Assembly (NCBI GenBank): GCA_012064415.1
Contig: SSNU01000083.1
Location: 1 to 63,420 of the forward strand
Length of the DNA: 63,420 nucleotides
Reading direction: 5' to 3'
From: Gyrodactylus bullatarudis
Lineage: Eukaryota > Platyhelminthes > Monogenea > Gyrodactylidea > Gyrodactylidae
The notes under the pieces are model-generated. The model was not told the origin of the DNA and did not search any database. It saw only the letters and a list, made by a program, of their open reading frames with translations. The position numbers and the translations under genes are program-made. Of this stretch, positions 1-40,355 are shown piece after piece. Positions within the stretch are counted from its first letter, which is position 1. Each line of letters begins with the position of its first letter.

Positions 1-65
1 AGGAAATGGTCCAGGGATATCGATAGCAATGAGAAGGTTTGAAAAGGAGGGACATTGGAAAAGGT

Positions 66-147
66 TCCGGTGAGGCGGATTTGAACCACCGACCTAAGGA
101 TATCTGCGTTTGCCACTACAGTCCTCCTCTCTGCCAGCTATCACATA
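66..147 (-). pseudogene. Degenerate tRNA-Tyr (GTA) with intron
   Basis: Read on the minus strand, the anticodon arm GGACTGTAG, an apparent intron of about 12 nt and the 3' half of the anticodon stem (ATCCTTAG) match the usual animal tRNA-Tyr layout, in which an intron follows the GTA anticodon. The T arm is intact: GGTGG, a 7-nt loop TTCAAAT, then CCGCC. The D arm is about 5 nt too short. Only four of the seven acceptor pairs form (GTGA with TCAC), because the first three bases (TAT) do not pair with CGG. I therefore call it a decayed copy or a tRNA-derived repeat head rather than a working gene. It lies in the presumed intron of the SH2 gene. Confidence 0.6.
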
Positions 148-557
148 TTGCTAATCACAATCAATACTTTTGTTATTTAAGACTCAAATGCCTTCTTGTT
201 TGAATAAAAATCATCCATGTTTACTTTTTATATATTTTCAAATATTTTTTTAGACTTTTTCTTTTATAGTTTTCGCTTCAGTTATGTTTCTTGTCTGAAT
301 ATTATTTCAAGAAAGTTCTTCCTATTAAGATCATAATTAGTTCTTTTCGATATATTGTTAAACTTTTTCTTGTTCAGATTCTTATTTCAATTTCTCTTCA
401 TTTATTTTAAATCCTTTTTATTATTTTTTCGAAGAATGAATGAAAATAAATTTTCTTTTTTTCAAATTGGTCTGAACGTTCTCTAACGTAAACTCACATT
501 TTTATTATGAATTATTAAAATTTCTTATTCTAAAATATTTTACAGGAAAATACTCAC
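148..557. other. AT-rich intron sequence, no gene seen
   Basis: Between the tRNA-like sequence and the donor of the SH2 exon I see only AT-rich sequence with long T runs. No open frame or repeat is supported. It is probably part of the first long intron of the Syk-like gene, whose later exons (second SH2, kinase) would lie beyond the left edge. Confidence 0.4.
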
Positions 558-1079
558 TGTTAATCCCATTTCAAAAGCTTTCAATTTTATATGATCCTCT
601 AATTCTCCTGAATTAATTCCAGTTATAATAATGGGATATTCACCAGGCTCTCGATCAACTGGAATTTGAGCTAAAGTTAAAAATCCGTCTAAGTTTGTCG
701 AATGATATTGAATAAGTTCTATGGGACCGGGAAATAAATGTCCTGTTGGAATTCTATAACTTCCATCGTTTTGTCTTTCGATATTATAATGATGTACAGA
801 TCCTTGAAAACAAATACTGACAGCGTAATTCCAATTAATACTCTCTCTTAATAAGTAAGATCCATCTATTGTTCCTTTGGAAATTAAAATCCGCTCAGCA
901 GTTTCTCTCGTGATTTTACCGTGGAAGAAAGTTACCCTCTCATCCGGCACAATGACTCCTTCCAGAAATCTTTTAGCTCTATCTGTAAGAAATATTTTCA
1001 CTTACAAGCTTAAACTCGATCGTAATGGAGATGGTGTTTTGTGACGAATTTTATAGGAGTTAGGTAAAGAATCTTTCAT
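558..1079 (-). CDS. Syk-family protein, N-terminal SH2 (partial)
   Basis: Two exons are visible: 1079-1006 (ATG at 1079) and 978-558, joined by a 27-nt intron (979-1005, GTAAGT to ATAG) that keeps the frame. The 165 residues hold one SH2 domain at about residues 42-140. It has the FFHGKITRE start, a phosphotyrosine-binding arginine in GSYLLRES (R69), and VHHYNIE and YHSTNLDGF segments close to the first SH2 of Syk/ZAP-70. The following charged helix-like stretch (GELEDHIKLKAF) resembles the Syk inter-SH2 region. Syk kinases bind doubly phosphorylated receptor tails at the membrane. The exon ends at a GTGAGTA donor and no kinase domain is in the window, so Syk-like identity rests on this SH2 alone. 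ATG 1079 sits one base after an acceptor-like CTAG, so a leader exon may precede it. Another SH2 protein such as Shark is less likely. Confidence 0.75.
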
Positions 1080-1347
1080 CCTAGGTAAGTGAAAAGAACA
1101 CTCATTTTTTTAATCTATCATAATTCTATAGGGGAATTTGATAGACTACATCTGAAATAATATATAAAATTATTTTATCAAAAATATTCTAATAAAATAT
1201 GATTTTAAATATCCACGCTTGATTTGGACACTCATTAAAACTTTATAAACTATTCATGTAATTGTTTTAAACATTGATTTAAATCGTTTTATAAATTTTG
1301 TGGATTTACAAATGATCATTATCTAGCATAAGATAATGAAATACAGA
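1080..1347. promoter_or_regulatory. Divergent promoter, Syk-like / PAK
   Basis: This 268-bp segment separates the minus-strand start of the Syk-like gene from the PAK ATG. It must hold at least part of both upstream regions. Both ATGs directly follow acceptor-like AGs (CTAG|G and ACAG|A), so leader exons or spliced leaders are possible. I see no clear TATA or initiator motif in this AT-rich sequence. Confidence 0.4.
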
Positions 1348-28674
<27,327 letters not shown>

Positions 28675-28685
28675 TTTTTTCATTG

Positions 28686-28691
28686 AATAAA
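28686..28691 (+). terminator. PAK polyadenylation signal AATAAA
   Basis: An AATAAA hexamer 11 bases after the PAK stop codon. A second one lies near 28829. Either could serve; the gap to the CCT6 ATG is 417 bp. Confidence 0.45.
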
Positions 28692-29091
28692 AAATAACTG
28701 ATATGCCTAAATAGAGTCACAAGATAGTAAACTTTTCCAAAAGGTAATGGAGAAGAAAGATGAATCAATTATATGTTAAAAATGAGATAATATAGAGTAT
28801 TTTTGGTTTCTACAATATTCCTTGTACAATAAATCAAATTTTAATTTTCTACTAATTTATTCTTTTCTTTTTTTTAAATTATACTAGAAAGTAGCTTGAT
28901 ATTTATTATTTAAAAACGTTTTCATAAAGCAATCAAGTTATGAAAAAAGCATTTGCACAGAATGGAAAAAATTTTAAACTTTAGAATCTAAACTTTAGAA
29001 AAATAATTTTTCATAGTTTTCTCTCTTTCTTTACATAGTCTTTGTTTGAATTCCTGTTGAAATTCAAAAAAATCTAGATTACCTTGGAAGC

Positions 29092-30959
29092 ATGTCGTCA
29101 ATATCACTGCTGAATCCTAAGGCTGAATTTGCCAAAGGACAAAAAACATTCGCTATAAATCTTACAGCTGCTCGAGGTCTTTTTGAAGTCTTAAAAACTA
29201 ACCTGGGCCCTAAAGGTACCATGAAGATGTATGCTATTTTTGTTTATTTTTTTATCAAGGCTCATATCCGGCGCTGGTGATATCAAGATTACTAAAGATG
29301 GCAATGTACTCCTTCATGAAATGGTTAGTGTTCTTCTCGATTATCTTCTTTAGCAAATTCAACATCCTACAGCTAGCTTGATCGCCAGAGTTGCTACTGC
29401 TCAAGATGATATTACAGGTGATGGAACTACGTCAATTGTTCTTATCATTGCCGAACTTCTTAAGCAGGCTGATAATTACTTACAAGAAGGGCTTCACCCT
29501 CGTCCCCTTACTGAAGGATTTGATATGGCAAAGGATAGATGCATGCAGCTTTTAGATCTGTGCAAAATTCCTGTCGACTTGAAGGATAAAAATATTCTCA
29601 ACGACGTTGCTCTCTCTTCATTAGCTACCAAAATCCACAAAAAACTTGCTGCATCCTTAGCCTCAAGTATTGTTGATGCTATCTATGCCATCAAGAAACC
29701 TGAGCAGCCTCTTGACCTTCATATGATTGAAATCATGGAAATGAGACACAAAACCGAAATGGAAACCACTCTCATCAAAGGTATTGTCATGGATCATGGT
29801 GGAAGACATCCTGATATGCCCAAGAGACTTGAGAATGCTTATATTCTAGTTTGCAATGTTTCGCTTGAATACGAGAAAACGTTAGTTATCTTTATCAACC
29901 TGGCATTTCTTAAGAAATTAGATTATAAAATTAAATAGCTAGCTGTAAATTTTTTAACCCTTGAAATACTGATTCATTTTATTTTGTAGAGAAATCAATG
30001 CTGGATTCTTTTACAAGACTGCCGAACAAAAAGATGCCTTGGTCAAATCAGAGAGAGAGTTCATTGACAAAAGAGTACGCCAAATCATCGAATTCAAAAA
30101 ATCTATCTGTGAAAAGGAAAAACCAGATAAAAATGGTAATAAACCAACATTTGTCATCATTAATCAAAAGGGAATTGATCCATTCTCCCTTGATGCTCTT
30201 GCTCGTGAGGGTATTCTCGGTCTTAGACGAGCCAAGAGAAGGAATATGGAGCGTTTATCTCTTGCTTGCGGAGGCTTTGCTGTCAATTCTCTTGATGATC
30301 TAAAACCTGACTGCCTTGGTCACGCTGGCATTATTTATGAATACGTTCTTGGCGAAGAAAAATACACTTTTGTTGAAGAGTGTCTAAATCCAACATCAGT
30401 AACTCTTTTGATTAGAGGACCAAACAAGCATACCATCGTTCAAACAAAAGATGCTATTCGTGATGGCTTAAGAGCTGTAAAGAATGTCTTTGATGATGGT
30501 TGTGTTATTCCTGGAGGTGGTGCCTTCGAGGTTATGGCAAGAAGAGCTCTCTTCAGTTATATGGATACTGTCAAAGGTAGAATGCGTCTTGGTATTCAAG
30601 CATTTGCTGAGTCTCTCCTTATTATTCCTAAAGTTTTGGCAAAGAATGCTGGACATGATCCACAAGAAGTCATAGTTAGACTCCTCGAGGAAGCTGCTGC
30701 TCATGAATCTAAGAAAGAAGCCGCTAAAGATCTTGTAGGTATTGATTTGCAAAGTGGAAATCCTGTACAGTCTGCTCATAAAGGAGTTTATGATAACTAT
30801 TGCGTTAAAAAGCAAATAATCAGCTCAAGGTTAGTTTCTCAACCATAACTTGTTATTATAAAAATAATATCTATTAATAATTTTAGTGCCGTGATTGCTT
30901 CTAATCTGTTACTTGTCGACGAATTAATGAGAGCTGGATTGAGCAGTTTGAAAGGATGA
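29092..30959 (+). CDS. CCT6: T-complex protein 1 subunit zeta (CCT6)
   Basis: Exons 29092-29228, 29260-29323, 29354-29880, 29990-30829 and 30887-30959 give 546 aa (animal CCT6 is about 530). Introns are 31, 30, 109 and 57 nt. Family hallmarks: [11 protein letters not shown] start, [10 protein letters not shown] joined across intron 1, [11 protein letters not shown], the ATPase motif [54 protein letters not shown] and the C-terminal [13 protein letters not shown]6 is one of eight paralogous subunits of the cytosolic chaperonin TRiC, which folds actin and tubulin using ATP. Protein similarity is strong and unbroken, so the exon joins are secure. Confidence 0.95.
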
Positions 30960-31332
30960 ATTATTCTTTTTGAATTTGCATTTTTAAAAATATAATTTTC
31001 TATCAAGAAGTCAAATCAACTTATTTTGCATCCTTTAAAAAACTTGGGCTTGAGGAATAACTACTGTTCAATCACATACATTATCAATAGTAGTTGTATT
31101 TTGTAATTTGTAGTAATAATCAGTGACTATGATGGTAAATAGAAGTAATAATCACTTAGTAATTTAACTTAAATTATTTAAGCAATAAAAGTTATAAACT
31201 TAAAATACCACAATTTTTGCTTTAAATTTTTGAATAAAGAAAAACTTCTTTATTTCAATAAAAATTCTTTTTATCTTGTTTGAATACACATTATATTATG
31301 CGCTTGGGGCAATACCCAATAAAACTCGAATT
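30960..31332. other. CCT6-CNOT3 intergenic region
   Basis: A 373-bp AT-rich gap between same-strand genes. It holds an AATAAA at 31184-31189, a plausible CCT6 polyadenylation signal, and the presumed CNOT3 promoter or leader. No other motif stands out. Confidence 0.4.
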
Positions 31333-33817
31333 ATGGCAGATAAGCGAAAACTAAATAGTGATATTGATAGAACCCTTAAAAGAGTTCAAGAAGGGCGTAC
31401 AGCATTTCAAGTTAGTTTTAACAATAAATTAGCCTATACTCTGTCTCTTAATTTTAACTTACATTTTTAGGAAATTTTGGATAAATATGATTCTTCTACT
31501 AATCAGACACAAAAAGAAAAGTACGAATCAGATTTGAAAAAAGAAATTAAAAAACTTCAAAGACTTCGAGATCAAATTAAAACATGGCTAACCTCTAACG
31601 ATATAAAAGACAAAAAAGGTCTTCTTGAGGCTAGAAAATTCATAGAATCCGACATGGAACGTTTTAAGGTTATTGAAAAGGAAACTAAAACCAAAGCCTA
31701 TTCTAAGGAAGGTCTTTTATCCGGTGGAGAATTAAAAAAAGATCCCTACGCTAAAGAACGTATTGAACTTGATGAATGGCTCAAACAATCTATAGCTACA
31801 CTAAAATCTTCCAGTGAAAAATATGAATTTGAAATAGAATCCTTATCATCGAGTTGTAAGAAGAAACGAATCGACAAGGAAAAGCAAACAGCTATTGAAG
31901 ATAAGAAAAATCGTCTGGAAATGTGTAACTTTCATATTGAAAAATTGGAAACTACTATGCGTCTTTTGGACAATGAAAAAATCTCTGTGGAAAAAATAAA
32001 ACAAGTCAAAAGTGGTGTGGATTATGTTATTGAGACTTTAGATGAACCTTCCTTGATTGATGATAAAACACTTTATGATGATTTATCTCTTGATGAACTT
32101 TCCGATCTTCCTTCCGGTATAACTGGAGCTTCAAGTCAAAATGAAAATGATGGCATTCCTCTCTCATCAACTTCTAGTCGTATTGCTACTGGTGGTGATA
32201 GTTCAGATTATTCTACAGACGGTCATTGCTCTAGTAAGTCAACTGAAGATGGAAAATTTGATTTTTCCCTGCCTCATCAAATGAATTCAGCCTCGTCCAC
32301 TAGTACTCCCATCAAGAACACCACAAATAATATCTCAGTGACAACTAAAACCAGTAGTAGTAAATCCTGTAGAGAATTAGTTAATCATACTGCCCCTCCA
32401 CACCTTCTTAACTCATCATCCCAAAATAAAAATACCAAATCCTCCTCCGATCAGGATAACACCAAATCTGATGGAAATATTAAGAAAAAGGAAAATAATA
32501 CTGAATTATCTAATAATATCAGTTCTAATCTTGACATTCATCAGCCAATCACTGTTGACGTTTCTGATCAAAAGAAAAATTTCCGAAAATCCCCACTTAA
32601 TACTCCCAGTATGTTTAACACAAGTTTTATATGCTTTTTCCTGACCAAGAGTAAATATTTTAGTCTAACTTTAATTCATGTCTAATTTCAAGAAATTCCT
32701 TTTGAACGAATTCTCAATTTAAATCATTTAGTTATATTTATAATCTCTTATTAGCTTTTACCTGTAGATTTGATATTTGTATATTCTAATTTCTATGTAA
32801 ATTTCCATATTTAAAAAATTTTTACTATTTGTTAATTCGAAAAGGGGTAGATTTTAAAATTCTTAACACTTACTCAGATTAACTAAAAAGTATTTCCGAT
32901 CAAAGATGATTGTCAATTTTTGATCCAATGCTCTTGTGACCTTTTAATTTAAATGTGTTTCCTGATTCCTATCAAAATGGTTGATAAAGAAAAAAAATTA
33001 CAGAATAACTGGTCAAGATTCCCAAGTTAAATTAAATGATAAATGATTTATTGAACTAAAACAGATGCATTGATTCAGGTATAAGATTTATTTTATTTGC
33101 GAATGTTTGACTAAAATAGTAAAATAAATTAATTCGATATCTCTTTTTCATTATTATTTGAATTATTTTCTAGCTGCAATTCCTTCCGTCACTACTCCTC
33201 GACTGAACAATTCTATATCACAGTCAAGTAGCATTGATCCTTCTAATTTGACTCAAATGCATCCGAAAGAAGCTGCCGCTCCATTTAGGAATAAACAACT
33301 CGACATTTCTAAGGCATCTTCATTCCCCGTTGAAGTGAGTTCTTTAATTTCATATTTTTTTATTATCCAATCTAACTAACTTGTTTAGATGCAATCTCAA
33401 TTGCAAAAGTTAGATTGCGCATTTCATCGCTTGCCGAATCCTTGTGACACGGAAAAGGCTCGTATGATTGTCTGCAAGAATTTGACCAGCATTCCTCCAT
33501 ACTATCCAAAAGAACCTCAAAAGAATACCGATACTGAAGAATACTTTATGAAACTTGATCCAAACACTCTCTTTTTTATATTTTACTACTTTGAAGGGAC
33601 CAAAGCTCAATACCTTGCTGCCAAGTCGCTCAAAAAGATGTCCTGGCGTTTCCATACCAAGCTCATGATGTGGTTCCAACGTCATGAAGAGCCAAAACAA
33701 ATAACAGATGAATTCGAATCAGGTACCTACATTTACTACGATTATAAGACAATGACACAACGGCGAAAAGAAGACTTTATCTTTCATTATATTTATTTAG
33801 AAGACAAAGATTTCTAA
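31333..33817 (+). CDS. CNOT3: CCR4-NOT complex subunit 3 (CNOT3)
   Basis: Exons 31333-31410, 31471-32608, 33174-33334 and 33389-33817 give 601 aa. The start is the ATG opening [20 protein letters not shown]. The Not3 N-terminal coiled coil (about 1-230) contains [20 protein letters not shown] and the [12 protein letters not shown] motif. The NOT box at the C terminus includes [20 protein letters not shown] and FQRHEEP, and ends YLEDKDF. CNOT3 links the NOT module to the deadenylase core of CCR4-NOT, which shortens mRNA poly(A) tails. The Ser/Thr/Asn-rich linker is shorter than in human CNOT3 (about 750 aa overall). Intron lengths are 60, 565 and 54 nt. Confidence 0.95.
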
Positions 33818-36800
33818 TTCTCCTACATCTATCTCAGCCTCATGTCTATCTTAGCATATTTCCCCCCTCTTTTTTTATTCTACAAATCAATAATGAAAAT
33901 AACCTACTCTCTGTACACACAATCCATAAGCTTTCTACTGTAATTTTGTTTTATTGACTTGACTTTTGTGAGCAATACGAAAGAAAATAACTTGATCTTG
34001 ATATATAAATGCTATATTATTATTATATATTAATTTTGTGCCATTTAATACCCCACACCTATATTTTATATATTATTATTTTTGAGTAGAGAGATGAAGA
34101 TGGACAAACTACAATTACTACATTATTATAGTATTATGAAAAAAAAACATTCAATCCAAAGTCCAATTTCTCTCTTAGAGGAAAGAATGTTATCCTTTTA
34201 ATATATTATATATACTATACATCCATATTTTTTTCATCATTTATTCCTGTATATGTATGGCCCAAGTTTACCCTTTCATTGCTTACTTTTTTACATTTGA
34301 AATTCCCAATTGTTCGTGTACCAAGGTAAACGAAGAGATAAAATGCCCCCTCTTTCCCCATTTTCTCCTCGCAAAATTCTCATCATTCATTCATTTTAAT
34401 TGCTCCTGTGTACATTCTTTCTATGCCCGTTTTTTAAATCAAGACTCGTCCTTAAGATGCATACACTGTAGAAAGAGAGAGAGAGATGGACATCTTTATT
34501 GCGTTTTGAATTCATAAAAAAACCAAAATATCAATTTGTAAAATAAGCATTTTGTCATTTTTACAGACCAACTTGTATATTCTCAATAAATTGTAGATAC
34601 AATTGAAGATGATTATTTTTCATACTCCACTCTCAAATTTTCATTGTTTTTGATGAATTACTACGACTGTCACCTTTTTTTCTGATTTTTAGGATTCTAC
34701 GAGGGCATAATTTCCTATAGGTTGTTTATGCTTTGAATACTTCAAGGTCTACTGGATCTGAATTGGGCTAGATTGCGGAAATGGGCGAAAAATTGAGTTT
34801 CGAAAAAATAGGTAGATTTTTAACTTTGAGTTCAAATAGCTCATAAACTTGAAGATCTAGTTGTTCAAAGCATTACAATCTAAAATATGTAGTATAATTT
34901 TTTGAAATTCTGGAAAATATAATTTTCAGACTGTAAGACTGTGTAATAAATTTTATTCAATCGTATATAATAAAGCAATTGAGGTGACTGTTTCGATTTT
35001 GCTGTTTGTAAATCTATCAAAACTGTACAGAATAAAGAACTAGGTACATCATTTTCGCAGTCTCTTGAAAAGTTGTTTTGTAATCAAATCGAATGAAATT
35101 TATAAGCTATCCTTTTTGACATTAACTCAGTGTTCGTAAAAATTAATTTTCAAATAAATCATCTTATTCGCGAAATTTTATTTTAAATTAATCGCCAGTA
35201 GATAAGAATTTTAATATAAATCAGAACACGATAAAATCACGTGAAAGAAAAAATTTCATAAAATTTCGTCCTAGTAAATGTTTTTCATCATCAAATTTTA
35301 AGCAATTCGGGGAGAGAATAAAACGATTAAACTTTCTTCGTTTACCTATGGTAATACTATAATGGTATTGAAAGGGAAAATTATTGAAATTCTATTTAGT
35401 CTTAGTTCAAGTTGGAAAAAAATTTAACATGTGGAATTTTAAAGCTTTATCAAGTCTATTGTCAAATTTTAAACTTGATTATTTTCAAGAATGACTGTCG
35501 CATGACTGTTTCTAAGACAGAATGCGAAGAAGACATTTAGACATGTCGAAGCACACAATAATTATATATCAAGATAATTCATAAAAAGTCGAATAATTTT
35601 CAACTATTAATTAACAAGAAAACTAAACAAAGACAAATAGTTTTTCATGATATAATAATCTATAAGATTTAGAGAAAATCAGTTATTATGATCGTGTATA
35701 TTTGCTAAGCTCCAATTCAGTTGATTGGAATATAAATGATTAATGTTTGAGATCTTTAGTAGTTAGTTTTCGTGTTTTACACACAAATGACTCTGAGGGA
35801 TAAAATAATAGGTTTTTTTATGTAAATGCCACATTACTGGGTTGTTCACTTGGAGATGGACTTCTATAAAAATAAGAGGATTTCATCATTCGTACAGATT
35901 ACCAGTACTTGACAAGTGTGACAATTCATGGCATGAAATAACAACAGATGTGATATATAAATGGCTTAATATGTAGAAATGAAAAAAACGACTTTTAGAA
36001 TCCCATTGTTCCATCACTTTCTCGATCGATAACTTGAACTGAAAATACTTTTAAGCTACAAAAAGTATGCATAAACCATAAAGTTAGCTTTTATCTGATA
36101 CTAGCCAAAGTTACTTGAAGATTTTTTTTGAAAATGTAGTCAAATATTAAGAGTGTCTTTTATAAATAACTAGCCTTAGAGCCGAAAAGGGCATATTTTA
36201 AATGATAAGTCGACTTTCAAATTCAGATTCGAAATCAACATTAACTATATCTTGGTAATGTTACATATTTTCTAATTTGGGTAACAAAAAATGAACAATT
36301 TGGGACGTGAAGGGTTAGAAATAAAAATTATTCTAGATTTTATAGGAAGTTTAGTATACTGAAATATGTTATCCAGAACACTTTTGAAAAGGGTTAGCAT
36401 GATTAGTCATTTTCTCTTAAATGTAATTATTTTCATACAGTTTTCAGTAGATTACGATTTAGAGCTTTATTCTGGTCTTCTGTTCACATTGAATACATTA
36501 AATAAAATGAAATTAAAGTAGAAACATTTTCCACTGAGATAATTTTTCTCAGAAAAACTTTTAGAGACATTGGGAACAACAGTGAGTTTGGTTAAGTATA
36601 GATGTAGAAAATAAATTTTGTGTTACTGTTTGAAAGACAACATGGGATTTTCTTACCATTCATTTGACATTTTACTTACAGAGCAATCAAATTTCTGAAT
36701 CTTAAATAAATAGATTTTGGTTTATATACTCCTTTTGATTGTCAAAATTATTTCGAATTCGAAAAATTTTTGAAAGTTTTCTCGAGTTTCTTGCAAGATT

Positions 36801-39428
36801 TCTAGTATTTCACAACTATCATTGCATAACGGTGATATCTTTGAATGATTAAAATCAGGTGATAAACTGTAGCTTACTCAAAAGGCTGAGATGTTTTATT
36901 TATAATTGAAAAAAGATACTTTATTGATACAATATGATAATGATGATCATTTCAATAATGTTTTCTTTTGTTATGAAAATTCATTTGTTTGATTTCTACA
37001 TTATATGAAAGTCATAAATGAGAGTATGATGCGTGTAATTATTGGAAGAATAAATTTATTAATAAATGTGAAATTCTTATTTCCCATTGTGATGTGAAAA
37101 ACAAACACATGTGATAATTTCTTTCTTCTTTGGTGTATTTCTTCTCAACTTCACAATAATGTAATAAATAAAATCTGTATCTCTCATAAAATTAGAAGCT
37201 GGGAACTAAAAATATTTCATTCTCTGTAATGCGATGAGCATTGTAGCTGTCTAAATAGATGTGGAATGTTCAGGACTAATTAAGTGTTGTTTTGAAATAG
37301 GATCAACATCATGACCTTGATTGAATCGAGGTGGAAATGTCATCTCAGAATGGCTAAGTAAGAAATCTCATGATTAATACTTTATTTGGTTCATTCAACT
37401 TTTTTGAGAAGAGAAATTTATAAAATTGTAAAATTGCTTCAGGAAGGGGGCGAGTATATTCAATTGCAGGATAATAAAACTGTAAGATTTTACAAGCGTG
37501 GAATTACTCTTTGAATTCAGATTTTTAAATTTGATTCGAAAGAAATTTCAATTTAATTAACTCAAAATATTTCAAGTATTTTTGCATATATGAGCGAAAA
37601 AAGGTTTATATAAATGGTTGTAAGCAAGATAAACAGTCTTAAGCAAAGAAATGAGTTTTCTACTTTTAAATTGAAAATGTCTAGTCTGCATAAGTGAGAT
37701 GATGGTTGAGAACTGAGACTACATAGGTATCATGAACTATTAGTCATGGATCAATTATTCAAATGAATTCTAAGGAATCTACACTTCTACATTGAATAAT
37801 TTTGCCAAATGCTATAATTTTGATTCTGCTCGTCAAAATGCTATCAACGACAACTTTTAAGTCTAGTAAATCTGAACTCAAGATATAGAAAAGTGAGATA
37901 TCATAAAAGAATTTTATAAATTCAGACCTATAAAAGGAAAATTCTTGATACATTGTAAGGTTTTAAACTACTATATCCCCTAGTAGAATTATTTAAATTA
38001 CTAATGAAATATAAATAGTATATCAAATGATTAAACTGTTACATGAAAAGGAATAGCAGTATAAGAAAATGTGCATTTATTAAAAAAAACCAATGAAAAG
38101 CATGATAAACTTTACCCACATTTGGTCAGAATCACGTTTCCTTCTAATTGAACGTTTGGAGACGAAAGAAATTCCATTAATATTTCTGTAAATTTATTTT
38201 AAATATTGTGCCATGATTCTTTATGACAAATAGTACAGAGAATAAGTGCACAAGGAAAATATAGGCCAAAAGATTTGAAAGTTTATTTTGTATTTTAATA
38301 ATCTCAAAACGGGCATAAATTAATTAAATAAATCTGTGTATTTTATACATAACTTTCAAGGTCAAGTTTAATGTTTAATCTTATCAGACGCATTCATGAT
38401 TAATTTGATACAGTAACATTTTACACGTTTAAATATAATGTTATCGATTTGCGAAAGAATAATCTTGAAGAAAATAATTAGACGAAAAGGTAGCGATTCA
38501 TTTTACTAGATTGCTAAGTAAATAGTTTGCAAAAGATAAATTAAAGAATAATTTATGGAAAATACGATAATCTCTTTATTTCATAGTATTAAATAGGTTA
38601 ATAAACAGCTGTTTATAGAAAAAAAAGAGGTAAAGGAAATTCTGGTCTGTCTCTTGAATATTCTCTATAATTTTTACAATTCGGTCAATGGTTTTTTCTC
38701 TCCTTATACGAAGGAAGATTTTTTCTCTATTCAACGCAGTAATTGGATTTCAGACTCGTTCAATTCAAGGGACATGTTTGGATTATTCACTCTGTAAAAT
38801 ATTTGACAAATTTTTAAGGAAATTCGAAATAAAATTTATCCATTAGATTAGTATACAACGTATCTAACACCTTGATGAAGGGATTTTAAATTATACATGA
38901 CATAAGGTTATCTTTAAAATCTACGTCACTTTCTTGCAAGTATACTCTTGACATTTTCTATTTTAAAATGAATACACTAGCTAGTTCAGCAGATTTACTG
39001 CGGATTACACTTTTAAGTGCATATCGTAGCTGATTAAGCAGGATTTTACTAGAGATTTGAAATAAGGCTGTCCCGTGTTTGTTACAAGATTTGAAAATCA
39101 ATTCTAATCAAAGTGTACTGTTGTGTTTAAGATTCTATCCAATAAAAAGAGTCAAAAAAGAAATAATAATACACATATGACCATAGATTTAAATTCAATT
39201 TGAGAATGGATACTGCGATTATGATAATATAGAAAACATCTAAAGTCTAACTAGTGCATTCTTTTCAAAAATGAAACTAACAACAGAAGTTTTGTAGGAA
39301 AAGTGTTGTCGATTTTGAAAGTAATCCTTGTTAGTAATGATTGAGATTGATTAATTTTAGGGAATTTTACTCTTAATTTGAAATATCTATTCCAGGAGGA
39401 ATAAAAGTTTAAATATTAAACAAGTTTT
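33818..39428. other. Gene-poor intergenic DNA after CNOT3
   Basis: About 5.6 kb of AT-rich sequence with no supported exon. The first 700 bp are the likely CNOT3 3' UTR area. A block at about 36175-36315 (AAATGATAAGTCGACTTTC to ACGTGAAGGGTTAG) recurs inverted near 56460-56625, so it is a dispersed repeat. Small open frames at 34257-34517 and 37759-37953 have no recognisable domain. Confidence 0.4.
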
Positions 39429-40355
39429 TTAAATTTAGTTGATATGAATTTGAAAATTCAACGAAAATCTCAATATTTTCATCAAAAAATCGAGATTAGG
39501 GCACATTCTTCCAATTTCGAATTGGCGCCAAATTTCCATTTATATGAATTATGATTTAATATTGGAGGTTGATTAAAATGATCTAAAATCAGTTTTATAA
39601 TAAAATTTATATAAAACTTGGGACAATATTTGTAATCTTAGCCATTGATCATCCAAACGTTTCGGCGGGGATTTTCTTCACAAGAACTGATAATAAATTA
39701 CATCTTCTCAACAATAGTGGGCATAAAATCAATTTTGAAGATGTGGTGTTCAAAAAAACTTTAGAAAGAGGATAATTCATGAAGCTCTTGAAATTGGCAA
39801 TGATGATACTTTCAATGAAAATTTTGGTGAAGCAGTGTTGAATTCAGCTTTTTGGCAAAAGAAGGAAGTTAAATTAAATCTTCTGATTATCAAATCATTA
39901 TTATCATAGGGTAAACTCTTATATATTTTACTATTCTCTAGTCTGATTTGAAAAAAAACTGATAGGAATGAGATCATGAAAGTATATAAATAGGATTTTA
40001 TGTTTGATGAACTCGTCGTACCACTGAAGAAGGCGTGTGAAGACAATCATTGTGGATAACCAATTGGCTGAGAATACAAATATCTTCTCAAGATTTAATA
40101 AATTTTATTACCAAACTGATTAAACTTTGTTTCTTGGATCACAGTTATGAAATTTGAGGAATTACCCTCTAAATATATTTAAATAATGGTGAAATATCAA
40201 TTGTATCAATTGGTTTTTTAACCCTCTTACTTTCAAATCAACATAAATTTTAAAAACAAAGAATTTAAAAATTTTCATTATTCGAGATTTATTGGTGAGA
40301 AAAATTGAGATCATAAATTCTCAAGTTCATATCAACCAAGTTTAGTTTTACGAAA
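39429..40355. mobile_element. Family A element with a nested insertion
   Basis: The outer ends are family A: TTTAGTTGATATGAATTTGA on the left and GTTCATATCAACCAAGTTTAG inverted on the right. Inside, about 39644-40068 has its own imperfect inverted ends (CCATTGATCATCCAAACGTT against AACCAATTGG, with GATTTTCTTCACA against GTGTGAAGACAATC). A fragment of the inner element recurs at about 61190-61250. The structure looks like one foldback element inserted into another. Confidence 0.5.

Noticed and set aside
982..1001. Alternative acceptor TTACAG for the SH2 exon
   Set aside because: Using it shifts the frame from the ATG at 1079 into a stop; the next AG (979) keeps the frame.
30468..30815. Minus-strand open frame of 115 codons
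   Set aside because: It is the antisense shadow of CCT6 exon 4.
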